Part shown: positions 1-6,150 of the stretch, in pieces | Layout: the number at the start of each line of letters is the position of its first letter | How positions within the stretch are numbered: position 1 is the stretch's first letter | DNA from: RGIG3009 sp045603285 | Lineage (GTDB): Bacteria; Bacillota; Clostridia; Oscillospirales; Acutalibacteraceae | Length of the DNA: 7,879 nt | Assembly (NCBI GenBank): GCA_045603285.1 | Contig: JAZULW010000044.1 | Location: forward strand, 1-7,879 | Direction: 5' to 3' | Translations under genes and position numbers: made by a program | Notes under the pieces: model-generated | What the model saw: only the letters and a program-made list of their open reading frames with translations | The model's database searches: none | Told to the model about the DNA's origin: nothing

Positions 1-508
1 GTTGCCCAATAAGCGATTCATAGGCCTGCTCCAACTCAGCAAGTTCCCCTTCAAAGGATTCTTTGGTTTGGATAGCCGCAATATCGGGATGTGTCGCGGT
101 ATGATTCCCCATTATGGGCCCCTCTTCTACCATGCGTTTCACCAACTCGGGGGCGGGATTTATATAATGCTTTACCAAAAAGAAACAGGCACTGACCTCG
201 TGCTTCTTCAATGTATCTAAAATGGAAGCGGTATACCCATTTTCATATCCGGCGTCAAACGTGAGATACAGTGTTTTCTTTTCCTCTTCATTGGCCGATG
301 TTTTCCCTAAAAAATGTGCATTGTACTGTGCCAGATACGCGCTACTCGCATTTCCCGTCGGCGGTTCGCCTTCACTTCGAAAGCCGAGCCCCCAATTCGA
401 CACAGATCCTACCGACAATACCGGATTTTGGTTTGCGCCCATCACCGCTGACAACAGAATAACAACAGCCGCAGCAAAACACCCTATCCATCCTTTTCGA
501 ATAAGCAC
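1..508 (-). CDS. pdaA: PdaA-type polysaccharide (muramic acid) deacetylase, 3' end outside the window
   Basis: This is the N-terminal 169 codons of a NodB-fold polysaccharide deacetylase of the PdaA group. In Bacillus, PdaA removes acetyl groups from N-acetylmuramic acid on the path to muramic-delta-lactam in spore cortex, which is needed for germination. Visible features are a hydrophobic signal or anchor segment (about residues 7-23), the PdaA-typical SNWGLGF stretch (37-43), the catalytic-type TFDAGYENGYT (83-93, with D85) and the metal-site motif NHTATH (135-140, H136 and H140). The family is usually about 260 residues, so roughly 90 C-terminal residues lie beyond base 1. I chose the GTG at 508 over the ATG at 514 because AAGGAGG ends 7 nt before the GTG but only 1 nt before the ATG. 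It is divergent from the small gene and the SASP, which fits a forespore-expressed neighbourhood. Family assignment is by recognition of motifs. Confidence 0.9.
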   Translation of the reverse strand, partial: MLIRKGWIGCFAAAVVILLSAVMGANQNPVLSVGSVSNWGLGFRSEGEPPTGNASSAYLAQYNAHFLGKTSANEEEKKTLYLTFDAGYENGYTASILDTLKKHEVSACFFLVKHYINPAPELVKRMVEEGPIMGNHTATHPDIAAIQTKESFEGELAELEQAYESLIGQ

Positions 509-532
509 AGACATTCCTCCTTGTCATTTCAT

Positions 533-561
533 TTGTATGAAAAAATAAAAACGGGTATGAA
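533..561 (-). promoter_or_regulatory. Possible sigma-G-like promoter of pdaA
   Basis: On the minus strand, TTCATA (561-556) lies 16 nt before CATACAA (539-533). CATACAA matches six of seven bases of the forespore sigma-G -10 consensus CATAMTA. The -10 ends 10 nt before the AAGGAGG ribosome binding site of pdaA. pdaA is sigma-G controlled in Bacillus subtilis, which supports the reading, but the -35 and spacing are only approximate. Confidence 0.4.
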
Positions 562-581
562 TCGTTTTATTGCACATACTA
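553..581 (+). promoter_or_regulatory. Possible sigma-G-like promoter of the 49-residue gene
   Basis: CATACTA at 575-581 matches the sigma-G -10 consensus exactly. Possible -35 pentamers are GGGTA (553-557, 17-nt spacer, weak) or GTATG (555-559, good match but 15-nt spacer). The -10 is only 5 nt from the AAAGGAG ribosome binding site, so the leader would be extremely short, which weakens the call. The -35 area is shared with the divergent pdaA element. Confidence 0.35.
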
Positions 582-601
582 CTTTCAAAGGAGAATGATC
601 T

Positions 602-751
602 ATGAAAAAACAAAAAAACGTAAACGTTGAAAAGCAAGCCGAAATCTTGCAAAAACAAGGGCGTGGTGATATTCTGTCTGACATCTTAGGAAGTTACACC
701 GGCACCGGACAAAACAAAGAACCCCCCGAGCAAGATGCTGACGATCTTTGA
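602..751 (+). CDS. Small uncharacterised protein (49 aa) with C-terminal GSYTGT...QDADDL motif
   Basis: An ATG at 602 follows a very good ribosome binding site, AAAGGAG (587-593), with 8-nt spacing, and the frame runs 49 codons to TGA at 749-751. The N-terminal half is lysine- and glutamine-rich and looks helical (residues 1-21). The C-terminal part starts with GSYTGT (30-35) and ends in EQDADDL (43-49), giving a basic head and an acidic tail. There is no signal peptide, membrane segment or cysteine. From memory, a GSYTG...P.QDADDL tail recurs in tiny unnamed proteins of Clostridia, so this is probably a real conserved family, but I cannot confirm that here and know no function. A CATACTA element upstream, with the divergent pdaA and the SASP 136 bp downstream, hints at forespore expression. 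No convincing terminator follows, so it may be co-transcribed with the SASP. Confidence 0.75.
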   Translation: MKKQKNVNVEKQAEILQKQGRGDILSDILGSYTGTGQNKEPPEQDADDL

Positions 752-778
752 CGTTTTTTTGGTAAAAGCGGGTATAGT
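748..778 (+). promoter_or_regulatory. Possible vegetative-type promoter upstream of the SASP gene
   Basis: TTGACG (748-753) and TATAGT (773-778) resemble sigma-A boxes, but the spacer of 19 nt is longer than the usual 17. It overlaps the stop of the 49-residue gene, and the -10 runs into an inverted repeat at 777. A sigma-A promoter would be unexpected for a SASP, so it may be chance. I see no good sigma-G promoter in this gap either. Confidence 0.25.
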
Positions 779-813
779 TTGCAAAAATTAACACACATTT
801 TCTTTTTGCAAAC
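777..813. repeat. Perfect 11-bp inverted repeat in the SASP leader
   Basis: GTTTGCAAAAA (777-787) is exactly complementary to TTTTTGCAAAC (803-813), with a 15-nt centre. TGCAAAC recurs directly at 828-834. No U-tract follows the right arm, so it is not a normal intrinsic terminator. It could be an operator that overlaps the possible TATAGT box, or an AT-rich hairpin in a leader RNA. Confidence 0.6.
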
Positions 814-887
814 ACACACACTACTACTGCAAACGCAAGATGAATAGACGGCGTTATGCCGAAATCGTTTTGAGGAGTGTAACAATT

Positions 888-1079
888 ATGTCCAGCAAGA
901 AAAACTTGGTTCCCGAAGCTCGCGAAGGTCTTAACCGTTTCAAGATGGAAGCTGCTAACGAAGTTGGCGTGAACTTGAAACAGGGTTACAACGGCGACCT
1001 CACTTCCAAGCAAGCCGGTTCCATCGGCGGCCAAATGGTCAAAAAGATGGTCCAGCAGTACGAGAACAACCTGAAATAA
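888..1079 (+). CDS. Alpha/beta-type small acid-soluble spore protein (SASP)
   Basis: This 63-residue protein binds and saturates forespore DNA, protecting it from UV and chemical damage. On germination it is degraded by the GPR protease to supply amino acids. It has both family hallmarks: the GPR-site region KMEAANEVGV (19-28, cut expected after E21) and the second DNA-binding motif GSIGGQMVKKMV (44-55). Its length fits the usual 60-75 residues. A longer frame begins at 840, but homology starts at the ATG at 888, which is preceded by GAGGAG (872-877) with about 10-nt spacing. An unusual lysine-glutamine pair (31-32) sits in the region between the two motifs. A strong terminator follows 20 bp after the stop. 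The subtype (sspA, B, C or D) cannot be assigned from sequence alone. Expression is expected from sigma-G, by family knowledge. Confidence 0.95.
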   Translation: MSSKKNLVPEAREGLNRFKMEAANEVGVNLKQGYNGDLTSKQAGSIGGQMVKKMVQQYENNLK

Positions 1080-1098
1080 TCGGTTGTTTTACCCATTG

Positions 1099-1126
1099 CC
1101 GTCGGGGGATTCCCCCGACGGTTTTT
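1099..1126 (+). terminator. Rho-independent terminator of the SASP gene
   Basis: A perfect 10-bp GC-rich stem, CCGTCGGGGG (1099-1108) with CCCCCGACGG (1112-1121), has a 3-nt loop and is followed by TTTTT (1122-1126). It lies 20 bp downstream of the SASP stop codon. Confidence 0.95.
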
Positions 1127-1147
1127 GGTATTTTTCACGTTTTTCTA

Positions 1148-1175
1148 TTGACAAATCGCTTAAAAAGGGTATAAT
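1148..1175 (+). promoter_or_regulatory. Consensus sigma-A promoter of the tRNA-Gln gene
   Basis: TTGACA (1148-1153) and TATAAT (1170-1175) are perfect boxes with a 16-nt spacer. The expected start of transcription is near 1182, about 13 nt before the mature tRNA 5' end. Confidence 0.92.
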
Positions 1176-1194
1176 AAAACACGGTCTTAACCAT

Positions 1195-1268
1195 TGCGGA
1201 ATTGTGTAAAGGTAGCACGAGAGTCTCTGAATCTCTTTGTCTAGGTTCGATTCCTAGTTCCGCAGCCA
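1195..1268 (+). tRNA. tRNA-Gln (anticodon CTG, reads CAG)
   Basis: A full cloverleaf folds. The acceptor stem is TGCGGAA (1195-1201) with TTCCGCA (1258-1264), followed by discriminator G and an encoded CCA (1266-1268). The D stem is GTGT/GCAC, and the D loop contains GG. The anticodon loop is CTCTGAA (1225-1231), with anticodon CTG at 1227-1229. The variable loop has 4 nt, and the T arm is CTAGG-TTCGATT-CCTAG. The U1-A72 pair and G73 agree with known glutamine tRNA identity. The top pair of the anticodon stem, 31-39, is a U-U mismatch (1224/1232). The gene stands alone, with its own promoter and terminator. Confidence 0.95.
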
Positions 1269-1270
1269 AA

Positions 1271-1303
1271 AAAAGCCTATCACTATATGTGATAGGCTTT
1301 TTT
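1271..1303. terminator. Bidirectional terminator shared by tRNA-Gln and the symporter operon
   Basis: AAAAGCCTATCAC (1271-1283) pairs perfectly with GTGATAGGCTTTT (1289-1301) around a 5-nt loop. T-runs lie on the 3' side in both directions (1298-1303 on plus, 1268-1274 as A's for minus). It starts 3 nt after the tRNA CCA and ends just before the minus-strand stop codon at 1305-1307, so it can end both convergent transcripts. Confidence 0.93.
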
Positions 1304-1304
1304 A

Positions 1305-2693
1305 TTATTCTTTTTTCTTTCGTCGTCCAAACAGTTGTTTTCGAAATAAAATCACGTTCATCACAAGGAAAAACACAAACAAAATCAGCAATGTCAGTAA
1401 CGGCTTTACAGGTGCCAACGTGGCAAGTAACATTAACGGAAAACCGAACACAATAGCGGGAAAATTTTGATAAACCAAGTTGTCCGCAACAGGCGTTTTG
1501 AAATCACCGTCAATTTCGCGCAACAGAATGATACCCGTACTGGCCGTTCCCGTCAACATACCGTACATCGCCAAAAACTGTTCTTCGGGATATTCTTTAA
1601 AGAGCGTTTTCGCTACAACATAATTGTAGATATAGGTGGAAAGCAAACCCATTACACCCATAATCAACATGATACCCCAGTATCTTTGAAGTACACCGAG
1701 GCGAATAGCCGCAATGCCCGCCACCACCATAATGTCATAAAACAGATTGCTGACACGCGTCATTAAAAAGTCGTTGGTGTATTCTTTTTTGATCACATTT
1801 TTGCTTTTCAGGAAATTCATTGCGGCTTTCACAATGGTGGCTGCTAAAACGCCGAGCAGGAAGTTAAATCCATAAATCACCGATTTCATTCCCGGCAGTA
1901 ATAGCCCAAACACATACATAAACAAAAGAGCCAACATATACGCCATCGCGATAAGTGCCAACTGAACCGTAAGTTTATCGATGCTTTCTTGCATCGGAAT
2001 TTCGTTTTCTTTTTCAATATCTTCCGAACGCAAAAGGGGTTGTTCCTGACGCTGAAGTTTCACGCGACCGCGTTTTCGCAAAAAGTTCAAGTGGATCACA
2101 CCGCCGATACTTGCACTCAAAAAGCCGAACGCCGCGATGGTGAGGCCAAAACTTTTGCCGCCTGCAAACCCGAATTCCGTTTCGTATATCGTGCCGTAAT
2201 TCAATGCTTGACCTGTTCCCTGTCCGTAACCGAAGGGCAATAACACACCGGCAGCAGGGAAAAAGCCATCAATAACAAATGCCGCAATAAGGGAAATGCC
2301 AAAGCCGAGAACGGCTTGTAACAAATACGTTGACACCGTGGTAACGCCGGTATTAAAAATCTCCCCCGTGCGCTTTTTGGTTAGTTTTCCGCCAGACGAT
2401 TTGAACGAAGCGGCAATAAAACCAAGCGCCAAGGTGTGATACGTAATCAACTCCAGCGTAGCCGTGCCGTTTCTGCCAAATACAGCGGTATCAAACATTA
2501 CGTCTCCCGTTATCCACTTATAGATAGCGGCCACCACGATCAAAATACCGCCGCCAAGCACCGATGTGGGAACAAGCGAAGCTCGTAGCCATTTGACGGA
2601 TTTTTTGAGAACATTGGCCGCCAACAAACTCATAAGTAACAGCGCAATCAGGTTGCAACCGCCCCAAGCATCAAAGTCCCAAAAATTTTCCAT
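1305..2693 (-). CDS. GltS-family sodium/glutamate-type symporter
   Basis: This is a 462-residue multi-pass membrane protein, with about ten or more hydrophobic segments across residues 11-455. It resembles the sodium:glutamate symporter family, which imports glutamate-like substrates using the sodium gradient. Two inverted-half glycine motifs are visible: GYGQGTGQALNYG (155-167) and MYGMLTGTASTGIILLREID (376-395). They are separated by a charged cytoplasmic loop (about 205-240). E. coli GltS has about 400 residues, so this is a longer family variant. The ATG at 2693 was chosen over the upstream in-frame ATG at 2741 because AAGGGGG lies 6 nt before it. Its first 23 bp overlap the end of the acyltransferase gene. 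The C-terminus is very basic. The substrate is not certain; family knowledge suggests glutamate, but a related organic acid is possible. Confidence 0.82.
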   Translation of the reverse strand: MENFWDFDAWGGCNLIALLLMSLLAANVLKKSVKWLRASLVPTSVLGGGILIVVAAIYKWITGDVMFDTAVFGRNGTATLELITYHTLALGFIAASFKSSGGKLTKKRTGEIFNTGVTTVSTYLLQAVLGFGISLIAAFVIDGFFPAAGVLLPFGYGQGTGQALNYGTIYETEFGFAGGKSFGLTIAAFGFLSASIGGVIHLNFLRKRGRVKLQRQEQPLLRSEDIEKENEIPMQESIDKLTVQLALIAMAYMLALLFMYVFGLLLPGMKSVIYGFNFLLGVLAATIVKAAMNFLKSKNVIKKEYTNDFLMTRVSNLFYDIMVVAGIAAIRLGVLQRYWGIMLIMGVMGLLSTYIYNYVVAKTLFKEYPEEQFLAMYGMLTGTASTGIILLREIDGDFKTPVADNLVYQNFPAIVFGFPLMLLATLAPVKPLLTLLILFVFFLVMNVILFRKQLFGRRKKKE

Positions 2694-3879
2694 TTTCGTC
2701 CCCCTTAGCAATAGATTTGGCGCGGAAATAGATATTAACATATTTCAACGCATTAAACCGTTTATCGCCTTTCAATTGATACACATGATTATCGTGATAA
2801 ATATTGAGCTTATTGCGCCCCAAAACCGCCATCGCCGTTACGTCAGCATACCGAAACACTATCTCGTTTTCGGTGTTTTCATTCACCGTTACACGGTCGC
2901 CGTACAAACACACTTGCGCCTTTTTACACATCTTGACTTTTCGCTTGTAAACAATGACCTCACGAACGGAAACGGTATCGCGGTAAAGCGGTTGTGTGAT
3001 ATACGAGGCAGTATCCAAAGAACAAACGAACTCTTTTTGATAGTCATACCATTCGGTTACAAAAGAAAACGGAAAATCAAACCCAATGCCTTGCAAACGC
3101 TTATCCTCGCCGTATGCAATTTTGCGATGACATGTGCAACATTCTATCTCGTTTCCGCTGCTCTCAAAAATCGACAACCCGCAAAACGGACAAACGTACA
3201 CGGCGCGTTCCAAATATTCCGCGCGGTGAGCAGAGCAGAATATACCGTCTGCTATTCCTTCGTCAACGTATAAGCCCTCTTCAATTTTTGTAAACAGCTC
3301 GTCATTGGTGAGGCTTTCATATTCTTCAGGTTCAATCACGCGGGACACGTAACCGCGCATTTTCCCTTTGCGCACTCCATCGCTCCATCGCGGTTGCACA
3401 CCATAGCCACCCTCAATGCGATACAAGGCAATCGGCAATGCCAATTTACGGGCAAGAGGCGCGATAGCAGGATTCATATACTCGGTTTTCCCGCTGTATG
3501 TGCGGTTTCCTTCCGGTGCCACGGCAATGGTACCGCCTTCTCGGACAACGCGTATGCAATTTTTTACCGCCGCCGCATCGGTGGTTTGTTTGCGCATCGG
3601 GATCGGCGCAATCAACCAGCGAATAAGCGAGGAAATCCATCCGTTTGAAAAAATATCCTCCGTCGCCAAGTAATAGATAGGCCCTTTAAACGAAAGACCA
3701 ACAAAAAACTGGTCAAATGTGGTTTGATGATTCAACAACACCAAATAGGCACGGTCACCTTGCTGCTGAAAGCGTTCGGCCGTAACACCGTAATGCCATT
3801 TACAAAAATGGTATAACAATACATACGCAACGTTTCTCACCATGCGATGCCGCGTTTTCATCCACTTTCTTTTCTTCAT
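2671..3879 (-). CDS. PlsC/LPLAT-family acyltransferase with C-terminal zinc ribbon
   Basis: This 402-residue protein begins with an acyltransferase domain of the 1-acyl-glycerol-3-phosphate acyltransferase (PlsC) family. That family transfers an acyl chain to lysophosphatidic acid at the membrane to make phosphatidic acid. The catalytic NHQTTFD (50-56) fits the H-X4-D motif, with H51 and D56. APEGNRT (121-127) is the second, phosphate-binding motif. A basic N-terminus and a hydrophobic stretch (15-26) suggest membrane association. After about residue 225 comes a probable zinc ribbon, CPFC (230-233) and CTC (248-250, with C247 adjacent), and then a region of about 150 residues of unknown role that I recall accompanying this subgroup in Clostridia. 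The ATG at 3879 follows GGGAG with 7-nt spacing. The gene overlaps the symporter start by 23 bp and heads that operon. The exact acyl acceptor is not known. Confidence 0.85.
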   Translation of the reverse strand: MKKRKWMKTRHRMVRNVAYVLLYHFCKWHYGVTAERFQQQGDRAYLVLLNHQTTFDQFFVGLSFKGPIYYLATEDIFSNGWISSLIRWLIAPIPMRKQTTDAAAVKNCIRVVREGGTIAVAPEGNRTYSGKTEYMNPAIAPLARKLALPIALYRIEGGYGVQPRWSDGVRKGKMRGYVSRVIEPEEYESLTNDELFTKIEEGLYVDEGIADGIFCSAHRAEYLERAVYVCPFCGLSIFESSGNEIECCTCHRKIAYGEDKRLQGIGFDFPFSFVTEWYDYQKEFVCSLDTASYITQPLYRDTVSVREVIVYKRKVKMCKKAQVCLYGDRVTVNENTENEIVFRYADVTAMAVLGRNKLNIYHDNHVYQLKGDKRFNALKYVNIYFRAKSIAKGDENGKFLGL

Positions 3880-3921
3880 ATTGCCGCTCCCAACGTGGTG
3901 TAACAGAATTCAAATCGTTTC

Positions 3922-3951
3922 ATTATACCACAAAAACTCGATAAAAAGCAA
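3922..3951 (-). promoter_or_regulatory. Promoter of the acyltransferase-symporter operon
   Basis: On the minus strand, TTGCTT (3951-3946) lies 18 nt before TATAAT (3927-3922), with TGG directly before the -10 giving an extended -10 element. Transcription should begin near 3915, about 35 nt before the ATG at 3879. The -35 touches the foot of the tex terminator hairpin. Confidence 0.8.
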
Positions 3952-3981
3952 GAGAAATGCGCCTTTACGGTGCATTTCTCT
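3951..3981 (-). terminator. Terminator hairpin downstream of tex
   Basis: AGAGAAATGC (3951-3960) pairs with GCATTTCTCT (3972-3981). It is extended by three inner pairs (3961-3963 with 3969-3971, one of them G-U) around a 5-nt loop. On the minus strand it starts 9 nt after the tex stop codon and is followed by a T-rich run (TTGCTTTTT) that also contains the -35 of the next operon. Confidence 0.75.
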
Positions 3982-3989
3982 TCATTTTC

Positions 3990-6140
3990 TTATGATTGCG
4001 GTTTCTTCATGGTGAGGGAAATTCGCTTTTTTGCGCTGTCCACACCTTCTACCCAAACGGTGACAATATCCCCCACTTTCAACACTTCAGAGGGATGTCG
4101 GATAAAGCGATCGGTAATTTTTGAAATGTGAACCAATCCGTCTTGATGAACACCGATATCCACAAAAGCACCAAAATCAATGACGTTACGCACCGTTCCC
4201 TTTAGTTCCATACCCACTTTCAAGTCGTTCATATCCATCACATCGGTGCGAAGCAACGGAGGCGGTAATTCATCACGCGGGTCACGGCCGGGACGTTGCA
4301 ATTCCGCAATGATATCCTGTAACGTGGGCAACCCGATATTAAGCGTTTGTGCCAACGTTTCCAATCCGTATTTTTCGGCACGTTCGGTCAAGTCCGCTAC
4401 GCGTCCGCCACGCACATCCGCTTCGGCATACCCGCATATGGACAAGAGTTTTTCTGCCGCCGTATAACTCTCGGGATGGACGGCCGTCGCGTCCAACATC
4501 ACTTTTCCGTCGGTCACCCGCAAAAAACCGGCACATTGCTGAAACGCTTTCGGCCCCAGTTTTGGCACTTTTTTCAACGTTGCACGCGTTTGGAAAGCAC
4601 CGTTTTCTTCTCGGTATGCTACTATATTTTTTGCCAATGCACCACCGATTCCCGCCACACGCGACAACAGCGGTGCCGATGCCGTATTCAGATCAACGCC
4701 GACCGCGTTCACGCAACTTTCCACCACACCATCCAACGCATCGGCAAGCTGTGCTGACGGCATGTCGTGTTGATATTGCCCCACACCGATGGCTTGGGGA
4801 TCAATCTTTACCAATTCCGCCAACGGATCTTGTAAACGGCGCGCAATGGAAACCGCCGACCGCAACGATACATCAAACTCGGGAAATTCTGCCGCCGCCA
4901 ATTTGGACGCGGAATAGACGGAAGCCCCAGCCTCACTAACAACCATATATGCCACGTTTCCGCTTCCCATTTCGTGCAACAAATCGGCCACAAATACTTC
5001 CGTTTCGTGAGAAGCCGTACCGTTCCCTATCGCAATCACCTGCACGCCGTACGTTTTAATCAGACGGCGCACCAAGGTCTTGGCTTGTTCAATTTTGTTG
5101 TGCGGCGGAACGGGATAGATAACCCCCGTATCCAACACCTTGCCCGTTTCATCTACAACCGCAACCTTGCAACCGGTACGGTAACCGGGATCAAGACCCA
5201 ATGCAACACGTCCTTTTACGGGCGGTTGCATCAACAATTGTCGCAAATTGGAGGCAAACACTTTGATAGCCGCGGTAGACGCCTTGTCAGTAAGTTCGTT
5301 ACGCAATTCCCGTTCAATGGACGGGAAAATCAAGCGATCATACGCATCTTCCATCGCCTTGCGAACGAAATTTGCATATACCGATCCTTCTTGAATGTGT
5401 ATCGACGAAAGAACAAACATCGAACGCGCGCGGTCACATTCGACGGATACCTTCAAAAACTCTTCGCGTTCTCCGCGGTTCACCGCCAAAATGCGGTGGC
5501 CGGGGATACGGCGCAAGGGTTCGGTGTATTCCTTATACATTTCATACACACCGAGTTCTTCCCCTGCCGCTTTGGTAACCAAATTGCCGTTTGCCATACA
5601 TACCACCCGCAAGCGTTTTCGTCCGCTTGCTTCATCAGAAATGTTTTCAGCAATAATATCCGATGCCCCTTGCAACGCGTCTTCCACGCTTGTCACTTCA
5701 TCGGTCAAAAACGCTTGCGCCAACGTTTTTGCGGGTTCTCCCGTTTTCGGTTGCGCATACAACGCATCGGCCAATGGTTGCAACCCTTTCGCACGTGCAA
5801 CCGAGGCACGCGTTTTTCGTTTTGGGCGATACGGACGATAAATGTCTTCCAAGTCGGTAAGCGTCATCGCCTCATCCAAGGCTGTCTCCAACTCCTCACT
5901 TAGCACGCCTTGTTCTTGCAGCGATACTCGAATTTTTTCGCGTTGTTCTTCTAAATTGCGCAAATATATCAACCGATCGTGCAATTCGCGTAACAACTGG
6001 TCGTCCAGTGATCCCGTTACCTCTTTACGATAGCGCGCAATAAACGGAATGGTATTTCCTTCATCAATTAAAGCGACGGTGTTTTCTACCTGTGCAGAGC
6101 GCAAGTGAAATTCACTTGTCAATCGTTCAAGAATGGTCAT
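3990..6140 (-). CDS. tex: Tex transcription accessory protein (S1 RNA-binding domain)
   Basis: This 716-residue protein has full Tex architecture and no visible damage. There is a helical Tex N-terminal domain (about 1-190), with the typical IPFIARYRKE (31-40). Next comes a YqgF/RNase H-like domain starting at ALGLDPGYRTG (313-323), then helix-hairpin-helix segments around NTASAPLLSRVAGIG (485-499) and VPKLGPKAFQQ (525-535). A C-terminal S1 domain follows (about 643-712, GTVRNVIDFGAFVDIG at 648-663). Tex is a conserved nucleic-acid-binding cytoplasmic factor linked to transcription and virulence gene expression in several bacteria; its precise reaction is unsettled. The usual length is 700-780 residues. 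The ATG at 6140 was preferred over an upstream frame start at 6203 because GAGGAG precedes it with good spacing and family homology starts there. Only 10 bp separate it from the CapA-like gene, so the two form an operon. Confidence 0.96.
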   Translation of the reverse strand: MTILERLTSEFHLRSAQVENTVALIDEGNTIPFIARYRKEVTGSLDDQLLRELHDRLIYLRNLEEQREKIRVSLQEQGVLSEELETALDEAMTLTDLEDIYRPYRPKRKTRASVARAKGLQPLADALYAQPKTGEPAKTLAQAFLTDEVTSVEDALQGASDIIAENISDEASGRKRLRVVCMANGNLVTKAAGEELGVYEMYKEYTEPLRRIPGHRILAVNRGEREEFLKVSVECDRARSMFVLSSIHIQEGSVYANFVRKAMEDAYDRLIFPSIERELRNELTDKASTAAIKVFASNLRQLLMQPPVKGRVALGLDPGYRTGCKVAVVDETGKVLDTGVIYPVPPHNKIEQAKTLVRRLIKTYGVQVIAIGNGTASHETEVFVADLLHEMGSGNVAYMVVSEAGASVYSASKLAAAEFPEFDVSLRSAVSIARRLQDPLAELVKIDPQAIGVGQYQHDMPSAQLADALDGVVESCVNAVGVDLNTASAPLLSRVAGIGGALAKNIVAYREENGAFQTRATLKKVPKLGPKAFQQCAGFLRVTDGKVMLDATAVHPESYTAAEKLLSICGYAEADVRGGRVADLTERAEKYGLETLAQTLNIGLPTLQDIIAELQRPGRDPRDELPPPLLRTDVMDMNDLKVGMELKGTVRNVIDFGAFVDIGVHQDGLVHISKITDRFIRHPSEVLKVGDIVTVWVEGVDSAKKRISLTMKKPQS

Positions 6141-6150
6141 CGTTTTCTCC

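Noticed and set aside
222..548. A 108-codon plus-strand open frame
   Set aside because: It is antisense to the pdaA-like gene, whose motifs are unmistakable.
730..760. CAAGAT...ATCTTTG plus T-run as a terminator of the 49-aa gene
   Set aside because: The stem is short, AT-rich and imperfect, and lies inside the coding end; too weak to call.
791..828. ACACAC/CTACTA-rich tract as a possible microsatellite or sigma-G -10 (ACTACTA)
   Set aside because: Only a few short units, interrupted. The -10 match is 5 of 7, and no -35 lies at the right distance.
600..1034. A 144-codon minus-strand open frame over the small gene and the SASP
   Set aside because: It is antisense to a clear SASP and to a gene with a strong ribosome binding site; cysteine- and phenylalanine-rich shadow composition.
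2566..3273. A 235-codon plus-strand open frame across the acyltransferase/symporter junction
   Set aside because: It crosses two well-supported opposite-strand genes and has no recognisable domain.
4974..5903. A 309-codon plus-strand open frame
   Set aside because: It lies wholly antisense to tex, shows no family motifs or ribosome binding site, and its composition is what a complement of a real gene gives.
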